Assembly (NCBI GenBank): GCA_017428035.1
Contig: JAFRRR010000061.1
Location: forward strand, 41,282-105,281
From: Bacteroidales bacterium
Lineage (GTDB): Bacteria > Bacteroidota > Bacteroidia > Bacteroidales > UBA932
DNA: 64,000 nucleotides
Direction of reading: 5' to 3'
Under the pieces are notes generated by a model that worked only from the letters and a program-made list of their open reading frames with translations, was not told the DNA's origin and ran no database searches. Numbering within the stretch: the first letter of the stretch is position 1; the number at the start of each line of letters is the position of its first letter. Made by a program: the position numbers and the translations under genes. This document shows positions 28,029 through 36,180 of the stretch, piece after piece.

Positions 28029-29672
28029 TTAATTCTTATATCCAGGGTTCTGCTCGAGGCCTTCCAGTTTGATTCTTTCGTTATAGGGAATCGGGCGGAC
28101 AAGATGCATCTCAGAAAGGTTATCATAATGTGCAACCAGAGGATTCAGGCGGGCGCGGGTCAGCAGTGTGCCGGTTCTCTTGAGATCGAACCAACGGTCG
28201 TGCTCGCCGAAGAGTTCGCAGCCGCGCTCTTCAAGAAGCCTGTCGATAGTCATATCGCTTGCTTCAACTTTAAGCAGGGCATACTTGGCGGAATCGTAGC
28301 CTGCTGCTCTATTGAGAATAGCGTTGACATATTCGGCCGCAGCCGCTTTGTCTTTCGCCAGCAGACAAGCTTCGGCGCAAAGCAGATAGGTATCAGCCAG
28401 GCGGATTATGACATCTTCGCGTGTGCCCTTGCCACCCCACTCTATCTTCGTTTCGCGGAACTTGCGGCATATAGGCATGCAATCGGTACTCCAGCCCATT
28501 GCGCCGAGAGCGGGATACCAGTTATAGTCGCCGTCGGCATTCTTGAACGGATAGAAGTATTTCGCCCCGTGACTATCGCCGGAGGCGTCGTTCCAATGAG
28601 GCATATAGACGCCCATGGAGCCATAATCATCGTTCGTAGGGTCTGTTATCCTAAACTCGAAGCGGAATGTCTCGTCGTAGCGGCTGTCTGCCTCGGGATG
28701 GCGGAACCACTCGTGGACGATGGGGTTCGTCCAGATGTTGCGCTGCATTGCAGAATATTCTTTCTGGTCAAGGGCGAACATGCCGGGATACAAGGCCGTG
28801 ATGTTGATGCCATACTGGGCTGCGAGCGGATTACCTGAGCCGTTGTAGTTTTTATCCGAACCATACTGGATCGCCCAGATGATTTCGCTGTTGCCCTGAT
28901 TGTCTTCTGCAAATACATCGGCGAATTTGGTCTGCAGGGAGTGGTTGCCGGATTTGATTATCTCCTCGAAGAGAGCACGGGCTTTCGCGGCATCGTCACT
29001 CTTTGCATAAGAGCGGTAAGCCCTTGTCAGATAGCATTTGCCAAGGAAATGCTTGACAGCTTCGGCCGAGATGTAGCTGGATGAGGTCTTGGCCGGCAGC
29101 ACATCCTTTATCTGCCCCAACTGGTCGATTATAAACTCGTATATCTTTTCTTCTGAAGCAGGGGTTACAGTGCGTATCATTTTGTCTGCATCCAGGTTCT
29201 CGTCTACCAGCAGGGGTACGCTGCCGTAGGTCTCGACAAGATAGTAATATGCCATTGCCCTGAGGAAACGGCCCTGAGCCATCATCTGGGCATAATCATC
29301 GCCGGCTACCTCTTCGGTGCATCGCGCCAGAAGGATGTTGGCTTCCTGAATGATTTTATAGAGGCTGGCCCAATAGTCTTCTATCTCGGGCGAAAGACCG
29401 GAGAATTCGGGTCCGTAGCCATTGAGTTGGACTGAAAGGGGACTTTCATCGCAGGAAAGATACATATCAGTGCCAAGGCACTGCATGCTGTAACGCGCGA
29501 AGACCGACCTATAGCGGCTCAACATACTGATAACCAGCTTCTCCTGACCCAGCTTCGTATTGTAGAACTCTTCCGTCACGGTCGCGGGATTATCGGGATC
29601 AAGAATACTCTGGCACGAAACTGTCGCGCAAAGCACAAGCACGCCCGAAAGAATTGTCAATATTTTTTTCAT
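28029..29672 (-). CDS. SusD/RagB-family glycan-binding lipoprotein (PUL 1)
   Basis: Outer-membrane surface lipoprotein that captures glycan and lids the SusC transporter. The 547-residue product has a signal ending TVSC (Cys at about 20), the SusD N-terminal feature SILDPDNPATVTEEFYN, tetratricopeptide-like helices in the first 300 residues with ARFLRAMAYYYLVETYGSVPLL-type SusD segment (about 130-150), and a C-terminal LEERGCELFGEHDRWFDLKRTG signature. It lies 12 bp after susC. Confidence 0.95.
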   Translation of the reverse strand: MKKILTILSGVLVLCATVSCQSILDPDNPATVTEEFYNTKLGQEKLVISMLSRYRSVFARYSMQCLGTDMYLSCDESPLSVQLNGYGPEFSGLSPEIEDYWASLYKIIQEANILLARCTEEVAGDDYAQMMAQGRFLRAMAYYYLVETYGSVPLLVDENLDADKMIRTVTPASEEKIYEFIIDQLGQIKDVLPAKTSSSYISAEAVKHFLGKCYLTRAYRSYAKSDDAAKARALFEEIIKSGNHSLQTKFADVFAEDNQGNSEIIWAIQYGSDKNYNGSGNPLAAQYGINITALYPGMFALDQKEYSAMQRNIWTNPIVHEWFRHPEADSRYDETFRFEFRITDPTNDDYGSMGVYMPHWNDASGDSHGAKYFYPFKNADGDYNWYPALGAMGWSTDCMPICRKFRETKIEWGGKGTREDVIIRLADTYLLCAEACLLAKDKAAAAEYVNAILNRAAGYDSAKYALLKVEASDMTIDRLLEERGCELFGEHDRWFDLKRTGTLLTRARLNPLVAHYDNLSEMHLVRPIPYNERIKLEGLEQNPGYKN

Positions 29673-29684
29673 GGTAGTGTCAAT

Positions 29685-32654
29685 TTAGAATTTCAAGTTA
29701 AGACCGAAAGTCCAGGTCATTGGATAGAGAGACAACTGTGTTTCAAGACTCTCGCCTATAATCTGCGGGTCGGAGCCTAAATAATTGCTGAAGGTGAACG
29801 GGTTCTGAACGGCAGCCCAGACTCTCACGCCCTTGAAACGCAGGCGGTCGGTCACAGACTGCGGGAGAGTGTAACCTAAAGTGATGTTCTGGATCTTGAG
29901 GAAGGTACCGACCACCTGGGAGTAAGCCTGGGTCCAAAGACACTCAAGCCCAATGCCCTGATACTTGTTGTTACGGTTCTCAGGGGTCCAATACTCAACG
30001 TTCAGCTTGTTCCAGTCCTGATTGTTCAGACCCAGGAAGTAGTATGTGAACTGGTCTTTGTACAGGCCTCCTATCTGAGCGTAAGCATATACCGACAAGT
30101 CAAAGTTCTTCCACTCGAAGGTATTGTTCATACCGATGGTCCAGTCCGGAGAAGGAGTGCCGAGAATCTGATAGTCGTTGGCGTCGATCTGATTGTCTTT
30201 ATGAAAATCTTCAATCTTGGGCCAACCCGGAGCAGCGTTGAAAGTTGCTGCAAGGTCTGCCTCCTCTTCCTGCCATATACCTATCTGGCGAACATCGTAG
30301 ATCACATTCATCGGATAGCCGATAAAGCGACGGTTACCGAGGTCGTCGGTCTTGGTTCCGTCCAGATCCAGAATCTTGTTGCGGTTCAGTGAGAATACTG
30401 TCGCGGTGCGCCACAGGAAATCCCGGGTGCTTACATTGACAGTGTTCAAGGTGAATTCGACACCGCGGTTCTGTGTTGTCGCAATATTCTGGAGAATGCT
30501 GTTGTAGCCATTGAGTTTAGCCACCTGCCTTTCGAAAATAAGGCCGGTAGTCTGCCTGTCATACACATCCACGCTTCCGGTTATCCTGTTGTTAAGGAAG
30601 CCGAAGTCCAGACCCAGGTTCCACTCGGCTGTCATTTCCCACATAAGATTGTTGTTTCCGAGGGTTGAACCCAGGCCGAAGCCGTTGGCGCCTGTTCCGT
30701 CAAATGAGTAGCGGTCGAGCGACAGCACTGTCTGGGTGACATTATAAGAAATATTGTTATTGCCGGTCTTACCCCAGCTCAGACGTAACTTCAGGTTTGT
30801 CAGCCAGTCAGCATCCTTCATGAACTCTTCGTTATGAATCGACCAGCCGGCCGCAAACGAAGGCAGAAGACCCCAGCGGCGGCCCTTTGCCAGGCGGGAA
30901 GTACCGTCGTAACGGGCGGTTGCTGTCAGCAGGTAGCGGTCCTTATAGTTGTAATTCACACGTCCCATATAGGAAATCATGGAAGACTCCCAGTAGTTGC
31001 TGCCCACGCCAGTCTGCTGATTGGCAGTCTGGATAGCGTGGATATAGGAATCATATGGCAGGCCCTCACCTGTCATCGACGACGAAATATGCTTTTCTTT
31101 CTGAAGGCTGAACAGGCCGATGGCATTGATTTTATGTCCGCCGGCGAACTCCTTGTCCCAGGTAATGGTGTTGTCCCATACATAATTCTGGTCATTGTAT
31201 TCATTCCTGGTGGCATACGGCTCGTTCACGCCCTGACCATACTGAGAATCCGTACCAGTCCAATAGCCGTTCAGGGAATGGTTGTACTGCACTGCAATCT
31301 GCGATTTCAGGGTCAGGCTGCGCAGGGGGTTCCAAGCCAGGTGGGCAGCCACGTTGGCCGACCATGCTTCGGTTATGTTCTTGGTATTGCGGTCCTGAAT
31401 GAAAGGATTGACACGGCCGCCGGGCCTGTGAGAGAAGGTCTCTGTACCATCCGGCTCATAAAGGCCCACGATAGGAGTTATCAGATATGCGCTCAGCAGG
31501 GCGTCGTTACTACCGTGGTTGATGGTGTTTCGGGACAAGTAGGTGGACATACCCACATTGACCTTGTCCACTATCCTGTATTCCACGCCCGAGTTTGCAG
31601 TCAGGCGCTCGAATTTCTCGCTGCCTGCAAGACCGCCGTCATTCATATAACCTATGGAGAGTGTGTAGGCAGAGCGGTCAGAGCTTCCGGACACCGACAG
31701 GCTGTGGTTGGTAGTCAGAGCATCGTGAGAGAATTCCCTGAGCCAATCGTAATACTCACCATATTTGACGTGTCTGCGCTCGTTGCTTGTCAAGAAGGAT
31801 GGCTGCATAAGGCTGGAGGCGCCAAACTTGTTGGTCCACTGCTGGATTCGGAAGTTGACGTAATCCATACCGTTGCCCTTGCTGCCGAGCATGTCGGGCA
31901 TACGGGTCGGGGTTTTCAGGCCCGCATAGCCATTGTATTCTATCACAAAGCCTTCTTTGCGGGTGGCGCCTTTGGTGGTGATGATCACCACGCCGTTCGA
32001 GCCGCGGGAACCATATATCGCGCAGGAAGATGCATCTTTCAAGATATCTATCGACTCGATATCTTCGGGATTGATATTGCGCATACCGTTAGTAGAAGGC
32101 ACACCGTTTATGACGTAGAGTGGCTCGTTGGTATAATTGAACGAATTCTTACCGCGGATCAGCATACTCATATCAGCACCCGGGCGGTTGGAGGATTTGG
32201 TAACCAGCACACCGCTGACACGGCCGTTGAGAGCCTCGGTAGGGTTGACAGAAAGCGATTTTACGATATCGCCGCCCTTGATAGACTCGATAGAACCGGT
32301 CAGGTCTTTCTTCTGGATAGTTCCATAACCGATTACCACGGCATCATTAAGGGTCTGAAAATCGTCCAGCAGGGTTATGTCATAATTCGTTTTACCTGCC
32401 TGTACCTCAACCTGCTCTTCTGTATATCCCAGCATGGAGAACAGAACGATATCACCGGGTTTGGCAGTCAGGCTCCAATAGCCGTTCGCATCGGTGTCCG
32501 TGCCGCTTTTTGTAGTCTTATCAATAACGACAACGCCGGGAATCGGCTGTCCGGTCCTGTCTGTGACACGTCCTCCAATCTTGTCCTGCGCAAACAGGCC
32601 AATACTGGAAAGCATCAAGGCAATAATGCCTATTATATATTTATTGACTTTCAT
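29685..32654 (-). CDS. SusC/RagA-family TonB-linked outer-membrane transporter (PUL 1)
   Basis: A 989-residue TonB-dependent beta-barrel that imports oligosaccharides with its SusD partner. After the signal peptide (1-22) comes a carboxypeptidase-regulatory-like domain (GGRVTDRTGQPIPGVVV, about 27-45), a plug with the SusC signature SVNPTEALNGRVSGVLV (about 140) and RGSNGVVIITTK (about 225), then a large barrel ending in phenylalanine (GLNLKF). It is the first transporter gene after the LamG lipoprotein and is regulated with PUL 1. Confidence 0.96.
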   Translation of the reverse strand: MKVNKYIIGIIALMLSSIGLFAQDKIGGRVTDRTGQPIPGVVVIDKTTKSGTDTDANGYWSLTAKPGDIVLFSMLGYTEEQVEVQAGKTNYDITLLDDFQTLNDAVVIGYGTIQKKDLTGSIESIKGGDIVKSLSVNPTEALNGRVSGVLVTKSSNRPGADMSMLIRGKNSFNYTNEPLYVINGVPSTNGMRNINPEDIESIDILKDASSCAIYGSRGSNGVVIITTKGATRKEGFVIEYNGYAGLKTPTRMPDMLGSKGNGMDYVNFRIQQWTNKFGASSLMQPSFLTSNERRHVKYGEYYDWLREFSHDALTTNHSLSVSGSSDRSAYTLSIGYMNDGGLAGSEKFERLTANSGVEYRIVDKVNVGMSTYLSRNTINHGSNDALLSAYLITPIVGLYEPDGTETFSHRPGGRVNPFIQDRNTKNITEAWSANVAAHLAWNPLRSLTLKSQIAVQYNHSLNGYWTGTDSQYGQGVNEPYATRNEYNDQNYVWDNTITWDKEFAGGHKINAIGLFSLQKEKHISSSMTGEGLPYDSYIHAIQTANQQTGVGSNYWESSMISYMGRVNYNYKDRYLLTATARYDGTSRLAKGRRWGLLPSFAAGWSIHNEEFMKDADWLTNLKLRLSWGKTGNNNISYNVTQTVLSLDRYSFDGTGANGFGLGSTLGNNNLMWEMTAEWNLGLDFGFLNNRITGSVDVYDRQTTGLIFERQVAKLNGYNSILQNIATTQNRGVEFTLNTVNVSTRDFLWRTATVFSLNRNKILDLDGTKTDDLGNRRFIGYPMNVIYDVRQIGIWQEEEADLAATFNAAPGWPKIEDFHKDNQIDANDYQILGTPSPDWTIGMNNTFEWKNFDLSVYAYAQIGGLYKDQFTYYFLGLNNQDWNKLNVEYWTPENRNNKYQGIGLECLWTQAYSQVVGTFLKIQNITLGYTLPQSVTDRLRFKGVRVWAAVQNPFTFSNYLGSDPQIIGESLETQLSLYPMTWTFGLNLKF

Positions 32655-32668
32655 AAACCAACGTATTA

Positions 32669-33715
32669 TTATATTTCATACCATTTGTACACGCCGACAA
32701 TCTTGGCAGTGTGCCTGCCTGTCTTGTCCACAATCGCCTCGTCATTTTCAGGCTTGACATCGAAGTCCCATGCGCACACCAAACCGCTTTCCGTTCCGGA
32801 AACATCCGTATCCATCAGAGCCTTTATCTCGGACTCCGATTTGGCGCTGCTCCACAGCCTGAAACGTTTGATATAACCACTGCAGCAGCGGGCCTGGTCC
32901 AGAGGCTCCACGAAAGCCCACATGCGCAGTTCGCTCTCTGTAGTACCGGGAACCATAAGATCGGGAAGGTCATAAGACGTTTTCAATTCTCCGTTGATAT
33001 ACAGGGACATCTTGCCTATATTGGTGTCATAAACGCCGGCTACATGGAACCATTCTCCATAATTTGTGGGAGCCGTGGTGTAGAGCGTCGGAAGCGTAAG
33101 ATCCGGATTTGCATTATTGGTACCGACACTGAGTCTGATCAGGCTGTTGGCAACACCCCAGTAATGCAGGGTCCACCCTTTGTAGGGGATTGGAGAGATG
33201 AAGGTAGAAATCAGCGAACCAAAGGTAAATTCGATGAAATCCTCACTGTGCTTGGTCCAAAGCTCAACCGTGAAGTTGGCCGGGTCATACTCCGACGACG
33301 ATCCGAAATCGATGTAGCCCTTGTGATCGATGCCGTTCACAAAGAGTTCTGCCGGCGCCCCGACTTCTACCGATTTGTTCACGGAATTCTTGAAGAGAGT
33401 CAGAGCCTTCTCTGCCGCATTGACGTAATTGTCCACCTCGAACTGGAGGATGAACTCGCCCGCTTTTGCCTGAGAAATACCCTTCTTCAACGCAGCAAGA
33501 GCTGCTTTCAGGTCGTCATAGCTTGCCTGAGGATACTCCCCGTCGAGATCTCCGACGACTGCCTCAGCCAAAGTCTGCTCAAGTAAGGCTTTCATATCAG
33601 TCATGCGGTCGAACGACAGTTCTGGAGCCCCGTTGCTGTGATTCTCCGGCACGCACGACAGACATAACAAGCCCACAAGTGCACCGAGAATAAATGCTTT
33701 AAGTTTCATAATCAT
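32669..33715 (-). CDS. LamG/concanavalin A-like domain surface lipoprotein, first gene of PUL 1
   Basis: A 348-residue lipoprotein (signal ending LLCLSC, Cys about 21). Residues 35-120 are helical and rich in alanine and lysine (DLKAALAALKKGIS, NAAEKALTLFKNSV), probably a spacer; residues 125-340 form a LamG-like jelly roll (FTVELWTKHSE, GEWFHVAGVYD, KMSLYINGELK, IKRFRLWSSAKSESEI). Such domains bind carbohydrate, so it is a candidate surface glycan-binding protein. It lies nearest to the operator region and is the likely first gene of the PUL 1 transcript. Confidence 0.85.
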   Translation of the reverse strand: MIMKLKAFILGALVGLLCLSCVPENHSNGAPELSFDRMTDMKALLEQTLAEAVVGDLDGEYPQASYDDLKAALAALKKGISQAKAGEFILQFEVDNYVNAAEKALTLFKNSVNKSVEVGAPAELFVNGIDHKGYIDFGSSSEYDPANFTVELWTKHSEDFIEFTFGSLISTFISPIPYKGWTLHYWGVANSLIRLSVGTNNANPDLTLPTLYTTAPTNYGEWFHVAGVYDTNIGKMSLYINGELKTSYDLPDLMVPGTTESELRMWAFVEPLDQARCCSGYIKRFRLWSSAKSESEIKALMDTDVSGTESGLVCAWDFDVKPENDEAIVDKTGRHTAKIVGVYKWYEI

Positions 33716-33763
33716 AGCATTAGTTTGTTTTAAGAAAGTTGCTTGTATATATTGTTTAAATAT

Positions 33764-33777
33764 TTGAATCGGTTCAA
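33764..33777. promoter_or_regulatory. LacI-type operator, site O1
   Basis: TTGAATCGGTTCAA, a near-palindrome centred on CG (6 of 7 arm pairs), 49-62 bp upstream of the PUL 1 start. It matches the pattern TTGAAnCGnTTCAA also found at the lacI promoter. Confidence 0.7.
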
Positions 33778-33791
33778 TATATAATATATTG
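33775..33791. repeat. AT-rich perfect palindrome in the PUL 1 promoter region
   Basis: CAATATAT, one central base, ATATATTG: a 17-bp inverted repeat that overlaps the end of operator O1. It could be a second protein-binding site or promoter-melting sequence. Confidence 0.5.
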
Positions 33792-33805
33792 TATATCGCC
33801 GTCCG

Positions 33806-33821
33806 TTTTAACCGGTTTAAA
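33806..33821. promoter_or_regulatory. LacI-type operator, site O2
   Basis: TTTTAACCGGTTTAAA, 7 of 8 arm pairs matching, centred on the same CG. It is a weaker relative of the TTGAAnCGnTTCAA sites (T in place of the C/G arm position), lying between O1 and the end of lacI. Confidence 0.55.
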
Positions 33822-33836
33822 TAACAACAAAAAAAA

Positions 33837-34832
33837 TTATAGCAGAGTATTATTAAGTGTAATGTGAACTGTGTTGCCAGGCTTCTTTTCCGCTATGTTA
33901 TCTATCAGAATAGAAACAGCTTCCTGCCCTATCTCATTGATCGGCATCATAGAGAAAAACATCTTGGGAGCCAGGATATCCAGCGCCGTCGTTGTATGGA
34001 AGCACCCCAACTTAAACCTATTGTTATAGTCAATCCCCTCCGACATAAAAAAGCGGATCGATTCCATGGCAAGGTAGTGGGTCGCCATGAAGAAGCCGTC
34101 CACATCCGGATGCTTTTCAAGCAAATTGCCCAACTGCTTCCAGGTATCGTTGTGATAGTCAGCCCTGTCTATACTCAGGCACAGACTGTCATCTACATTC
34201 ATACCCGCATCTGCCAGCGCCGACTTATATCCGAACAGACGCCTCTTCATCACGAACAGGTGCGTATCCGTCGTAAGGATTGCGACCTTTTTCGCCCCGT
34301 TTTTTATCAGGCATTTTACCAATTCGCGGCTGGCGCCTTCGTTGTCGACCACAACATAGTTCGTGTCAAACTGAGGATAATAGCGGTCTACCAAAACCAA
34401 AGGGAAGCCACTGCTGACCATCTCTGTAATTTCAGGGCTCTGCAACTTGGAGGGGGCGATGATCAAGCCCTCGACTTTCTGTGAGCGGAGCAGTTGTATC
34501 AGTTTCGACTCCTTCTCGCTGTCGCCCTCGCTTGAGGCCACAATCAGCGAGTATCCCCTCTCGCCTAACGGCTTTTCTATTGCCTGCGTAATTTGGGAAT
34601 AAAAAGTATCCCCCACGGCTGGAATAATAAGGCCGACAGTATTTGACTTTCCGGTAGAAAGTCCCCTGGCAAGCAGGTTCGGGATATAGCCGAGAGAGTC
34701 GGCATAGTTGCGAACGGTTTCGATTGTAGCTGCACTGAAACCCTTCGCCTTGCCGTTTCCAGACAGGATACTGGAGACTGTCGCTTTCGACAGACCCAGA
34801 TCATTAGCTATGGATTGAACAGATACCGACAC
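33837..34832 (-). CDS. LacI-family transcriptional regulator of PUL 1
   Basis: A 331-residue cytoplasmic repressor/activator. The N-terminal helix-turn-helix (SVQSIANDLGLSKATVSSIL) and hinge helix (IPNLLARGLSTG) are typical LacI; residues 60-331 are the periplasmic-binding-protein-like effector domain (TVGLIIPAVGDTFYSQI). The start is GTG at 34832, as no in-frame ATG lies upstream before a stop. An operator-like site at 34836-34849 abuts the start and two related sites lie between it and PUL 1, so it probably represses itself and PUL 1 until a sugar effector binds. Effector unknown; a released mannose derivative is the obvious guess. Confidence 0.93.
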   Translation of the reverse strand: MSVSVQSIANDLGLSKATVSSILSGNGKAKGFSAATIETVRNYADSLGYIPNLLARGLSTGKSNTVGLIIPAVGDTFYSQITQAIEKPLGERGYSLIVASSEGDSEKESKLIQLLRSQKVEGLIIAPSKLQSPEITEMVSSGFPLVLVDRYYPQFDTNYVVVDNEGASRELVKCLIKNGAKKVAILTTDTHLFVMKRRLFGYKSALADAGMNVDDSLCLSIDRADYHNDTWKQLGNLLEKHPDVDGFFMATHYLAMESIRFFMSEGIDYNNRFKLGCFHTTTALDILAPKMFFSMMPINEIGQEAVSILIDNIAEKKPGNTVHITLNNTLL

Positions 34833-34835
34833 TAT

Positions 34836-34849
34836 TTGAACCGTTTCAA
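34836..34849. promoter_or_regulatory. LacI-type operator, site O3 (autoregulatory)
   Basis: TTGAACCGTTTCAA, 6 of 7 arm pairs, directly before the lacI start and covering about +5 to +18 of the predicted lacI transcript, the expected place for autorepression. Confidence 0.7.
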
Positions 34850-34857
34850 CTTCCTCA

Positions 34858-34886
34858 CAAATTTAAGGATTTTTTATTATTACCAA
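34858..34886 (-). promoter_or_regulatory. Promoter of the lacI-family gene
   Basis: Minus strand: TTG box (complement of 34884-34886), 18 bp, TAAATTTG (34865 to 34858), giving a leader of about 22 nt. Confidence 0.6.
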
Positions 34887-34924
34887 AAAAATAATTACCA
34901 AAATCGGTTTTACCAAACTCCTGC

Positions 34925-34956
34925 TTTGTCGATTCCGTAAAACGTTTATATCTTTG
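34925..34956 (+). promoter_or_regulatory. Promoter of the HATPase/DUF4325 pair
   Basis: TTTG at 34925-34928, 20 bp, then TATCTTTG at 34949-34956, a textbook Bacteroidota promoter, with a leader of about 20 nt to the ATG at 34980. Confidence 0.75.
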
Positions 34957-34979
34957 TAGGACATGCTGTGGCTTGAAAT

Positions 34980-35630
34980 ATGAACGTAGATACATTGCTT
35001 CACCAGTACTTCCCGACGTCCGGTAATTTATGCATAGAGATGTTCGATGAAAAGAATATCCAGCAGGTGTATCGCCGATTGGTAGAGGTATTGATTCATC
35101 AGCCTGAGATCGAGACATCTCTTCTTCAGGGGATGAGTTATTGTTTCTATGAAGTAATGGATAACGTTCTGATCCATTCCGGCAAAACGGTAGGGATAGT
35201 TATCACGAATTACTCAGAAAAGGATCATATCATTCAGATACTGGTGGCTGATGACGGTATGGGTATCAAGGCCTCTTTGTCCCTGAATGACAACTACGCA
35301 AATATAACTGAGGCTCAAGCAATTGAGTACTGCATCAAGGATAAAGTGTCAGATGGAAAAGGTTTGGGATTCGGATTATATTCCACCTCTCGTCTGATTA
35401 ATACAGCCGGACACAGGCTGATTATCCGTTCCGGCAATCATACATTGACGGCCAATGGAGACTTAAACATATCGGAGTCTGAACCCTGGCAAGGAACAAT
35501 CGTATATTTTGAACTGCATTCCAATATGGATATAGATCCAGCATCGGTAGTAGATCATAGGACAGATCCTGCCGATGAGTTTGACGAGTTGTTTCTGGAT
35601 GGAGATGAGGAGTTGGAAAAACTATGGTAA
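34980..35630 (+). CDS. Histidine-kinase-like ATPase domain protein (anti-sigma/partner-switch type)
   Basis: A 216-residue cytoplasmic protein with an isolated GHKL ATPase domain: N-box YEVMDNVLIHSG (about 57-68), G1 box DDGMGI (91-96), G2 box GKGLGFGL (about 131-138). It lacks a phospho-accepting His domain or sensor, so it is not a normal sensor kinase; the fold matches RsbW/SpoIIAB-like Ser kinases. The next gene encodes a STAS-like DUF4325 protein, and ATPase plus STAS is the composition of partner-switching modules. The C-terminus is acidic (DEFDELFLDGDEELE). The target is unknown. Confidence 0.85.
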   Translation: MNVDTLLHQYFPTSGNLCIEMFDEKNIQQVYRRLVEVLIHQPEIETSLLQGMSYCFYEVMDNVLIHSGKTVGIVITNYSEKDHIIQILVADDGMGIKASLSLNDNYANITEAQAIEYCIKDKVSDGKGLGFGLYSTSRLINTAGHRLIIRSGNHTLTANGDLNISESEPWQGTIVYFELHSNMDIDPASVVDHRTDPADEFDELFLDGDEELEKLW

Positions 35631-35640
35631 GGAAGCGGCT

Positions 35641-35940
35641 ATGATAGAATTCAAATTCAGTAATTACGGAGACAGTATGGGAACACGTCTCCTTGGAGCC
35701 CGAATCAGGGCCGATCTTCGTCCACTTTTGGATGGAAATAACAGGGTTGTGCTTGATTTCTCCGGCATTGACACTGTCACAAACTCTTTTGCCGATGAAT
35801 GCATTGCCAAGCTCTTGCTGGAGATGCCGCTAGCCGACCTGAAAGCCAAAACTACTTTCAGGGGTCTCACCCCAATGACCGAGCGCAGCATCTTGTCGGC
35901 TCTCAAACGCCGTCACATACAGATACTAAACAACAAATAA
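35641..35940 (+). CDS. STAS-like DUF4325 domain protein
   Basis: A 99-residue protein beginning MIEFKFSNYG at 35641, 10 bp after the ATPase gene; upstream in-frame codons overlap that gene and are rejected. It fits the DUF4325 STAS-like family: NNRVVLDFSGIDTVTNSFADECIAKLL is the central strand-helix, in which SFADE replaces the phosphorylatable Ser region of anti-anti-sigma factors. It probably binds the adjacent ATPase domain. The pair is found in many genomes in variable places; its physiological output is not known to me. Confidence 0.82.
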   Translation: MIEFKFSNYGDSMGTRLLGARIRADLRPLLDGNNRVVLDFSGIDTVTNSFADECIAKLLLEMPLADLKAKTTFRGLTPMTERSILSALKRRHIQILNNK

Positions 35941-35944
35941 ACAT

Positions 35945-36180
35945 TTACCAGCGTATCTTTACCTTGACCCCGTCGGGATTGTTGTCGAAGGTGAGAAGGT
36001 AGGTTTTGCTTAGGGCATCCCAGCAGGCGGGGTCAAAACATTCGGCAGCATCCACCAGCACGCTCTTGGGCGCCGAAGGGAGCAGGATTCTGGATGCATT
36101 CACAGTTTCTATGGGGCCTTTGGCCGTGAACGAGAGTGAACGGCCTTTCCTTACGATGTCACAGGCACGGCTGGCGGCCG
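35945..36180. repeat. 236-bp direct repeat, copy B
   Basis: Direct repeat of 10363-10598 with no gaps and 17 mismatches by my count; it covers the last 78 codons and stop of the hydrolase gene at 35945-38107. Confidence 0.9.

Noticed and set aside
30834..32876. 680-codon frame antisense to susC and the LamG gene
   Set aside because: Crosses two genuine genes on the other strand and shows no recognisable domains.
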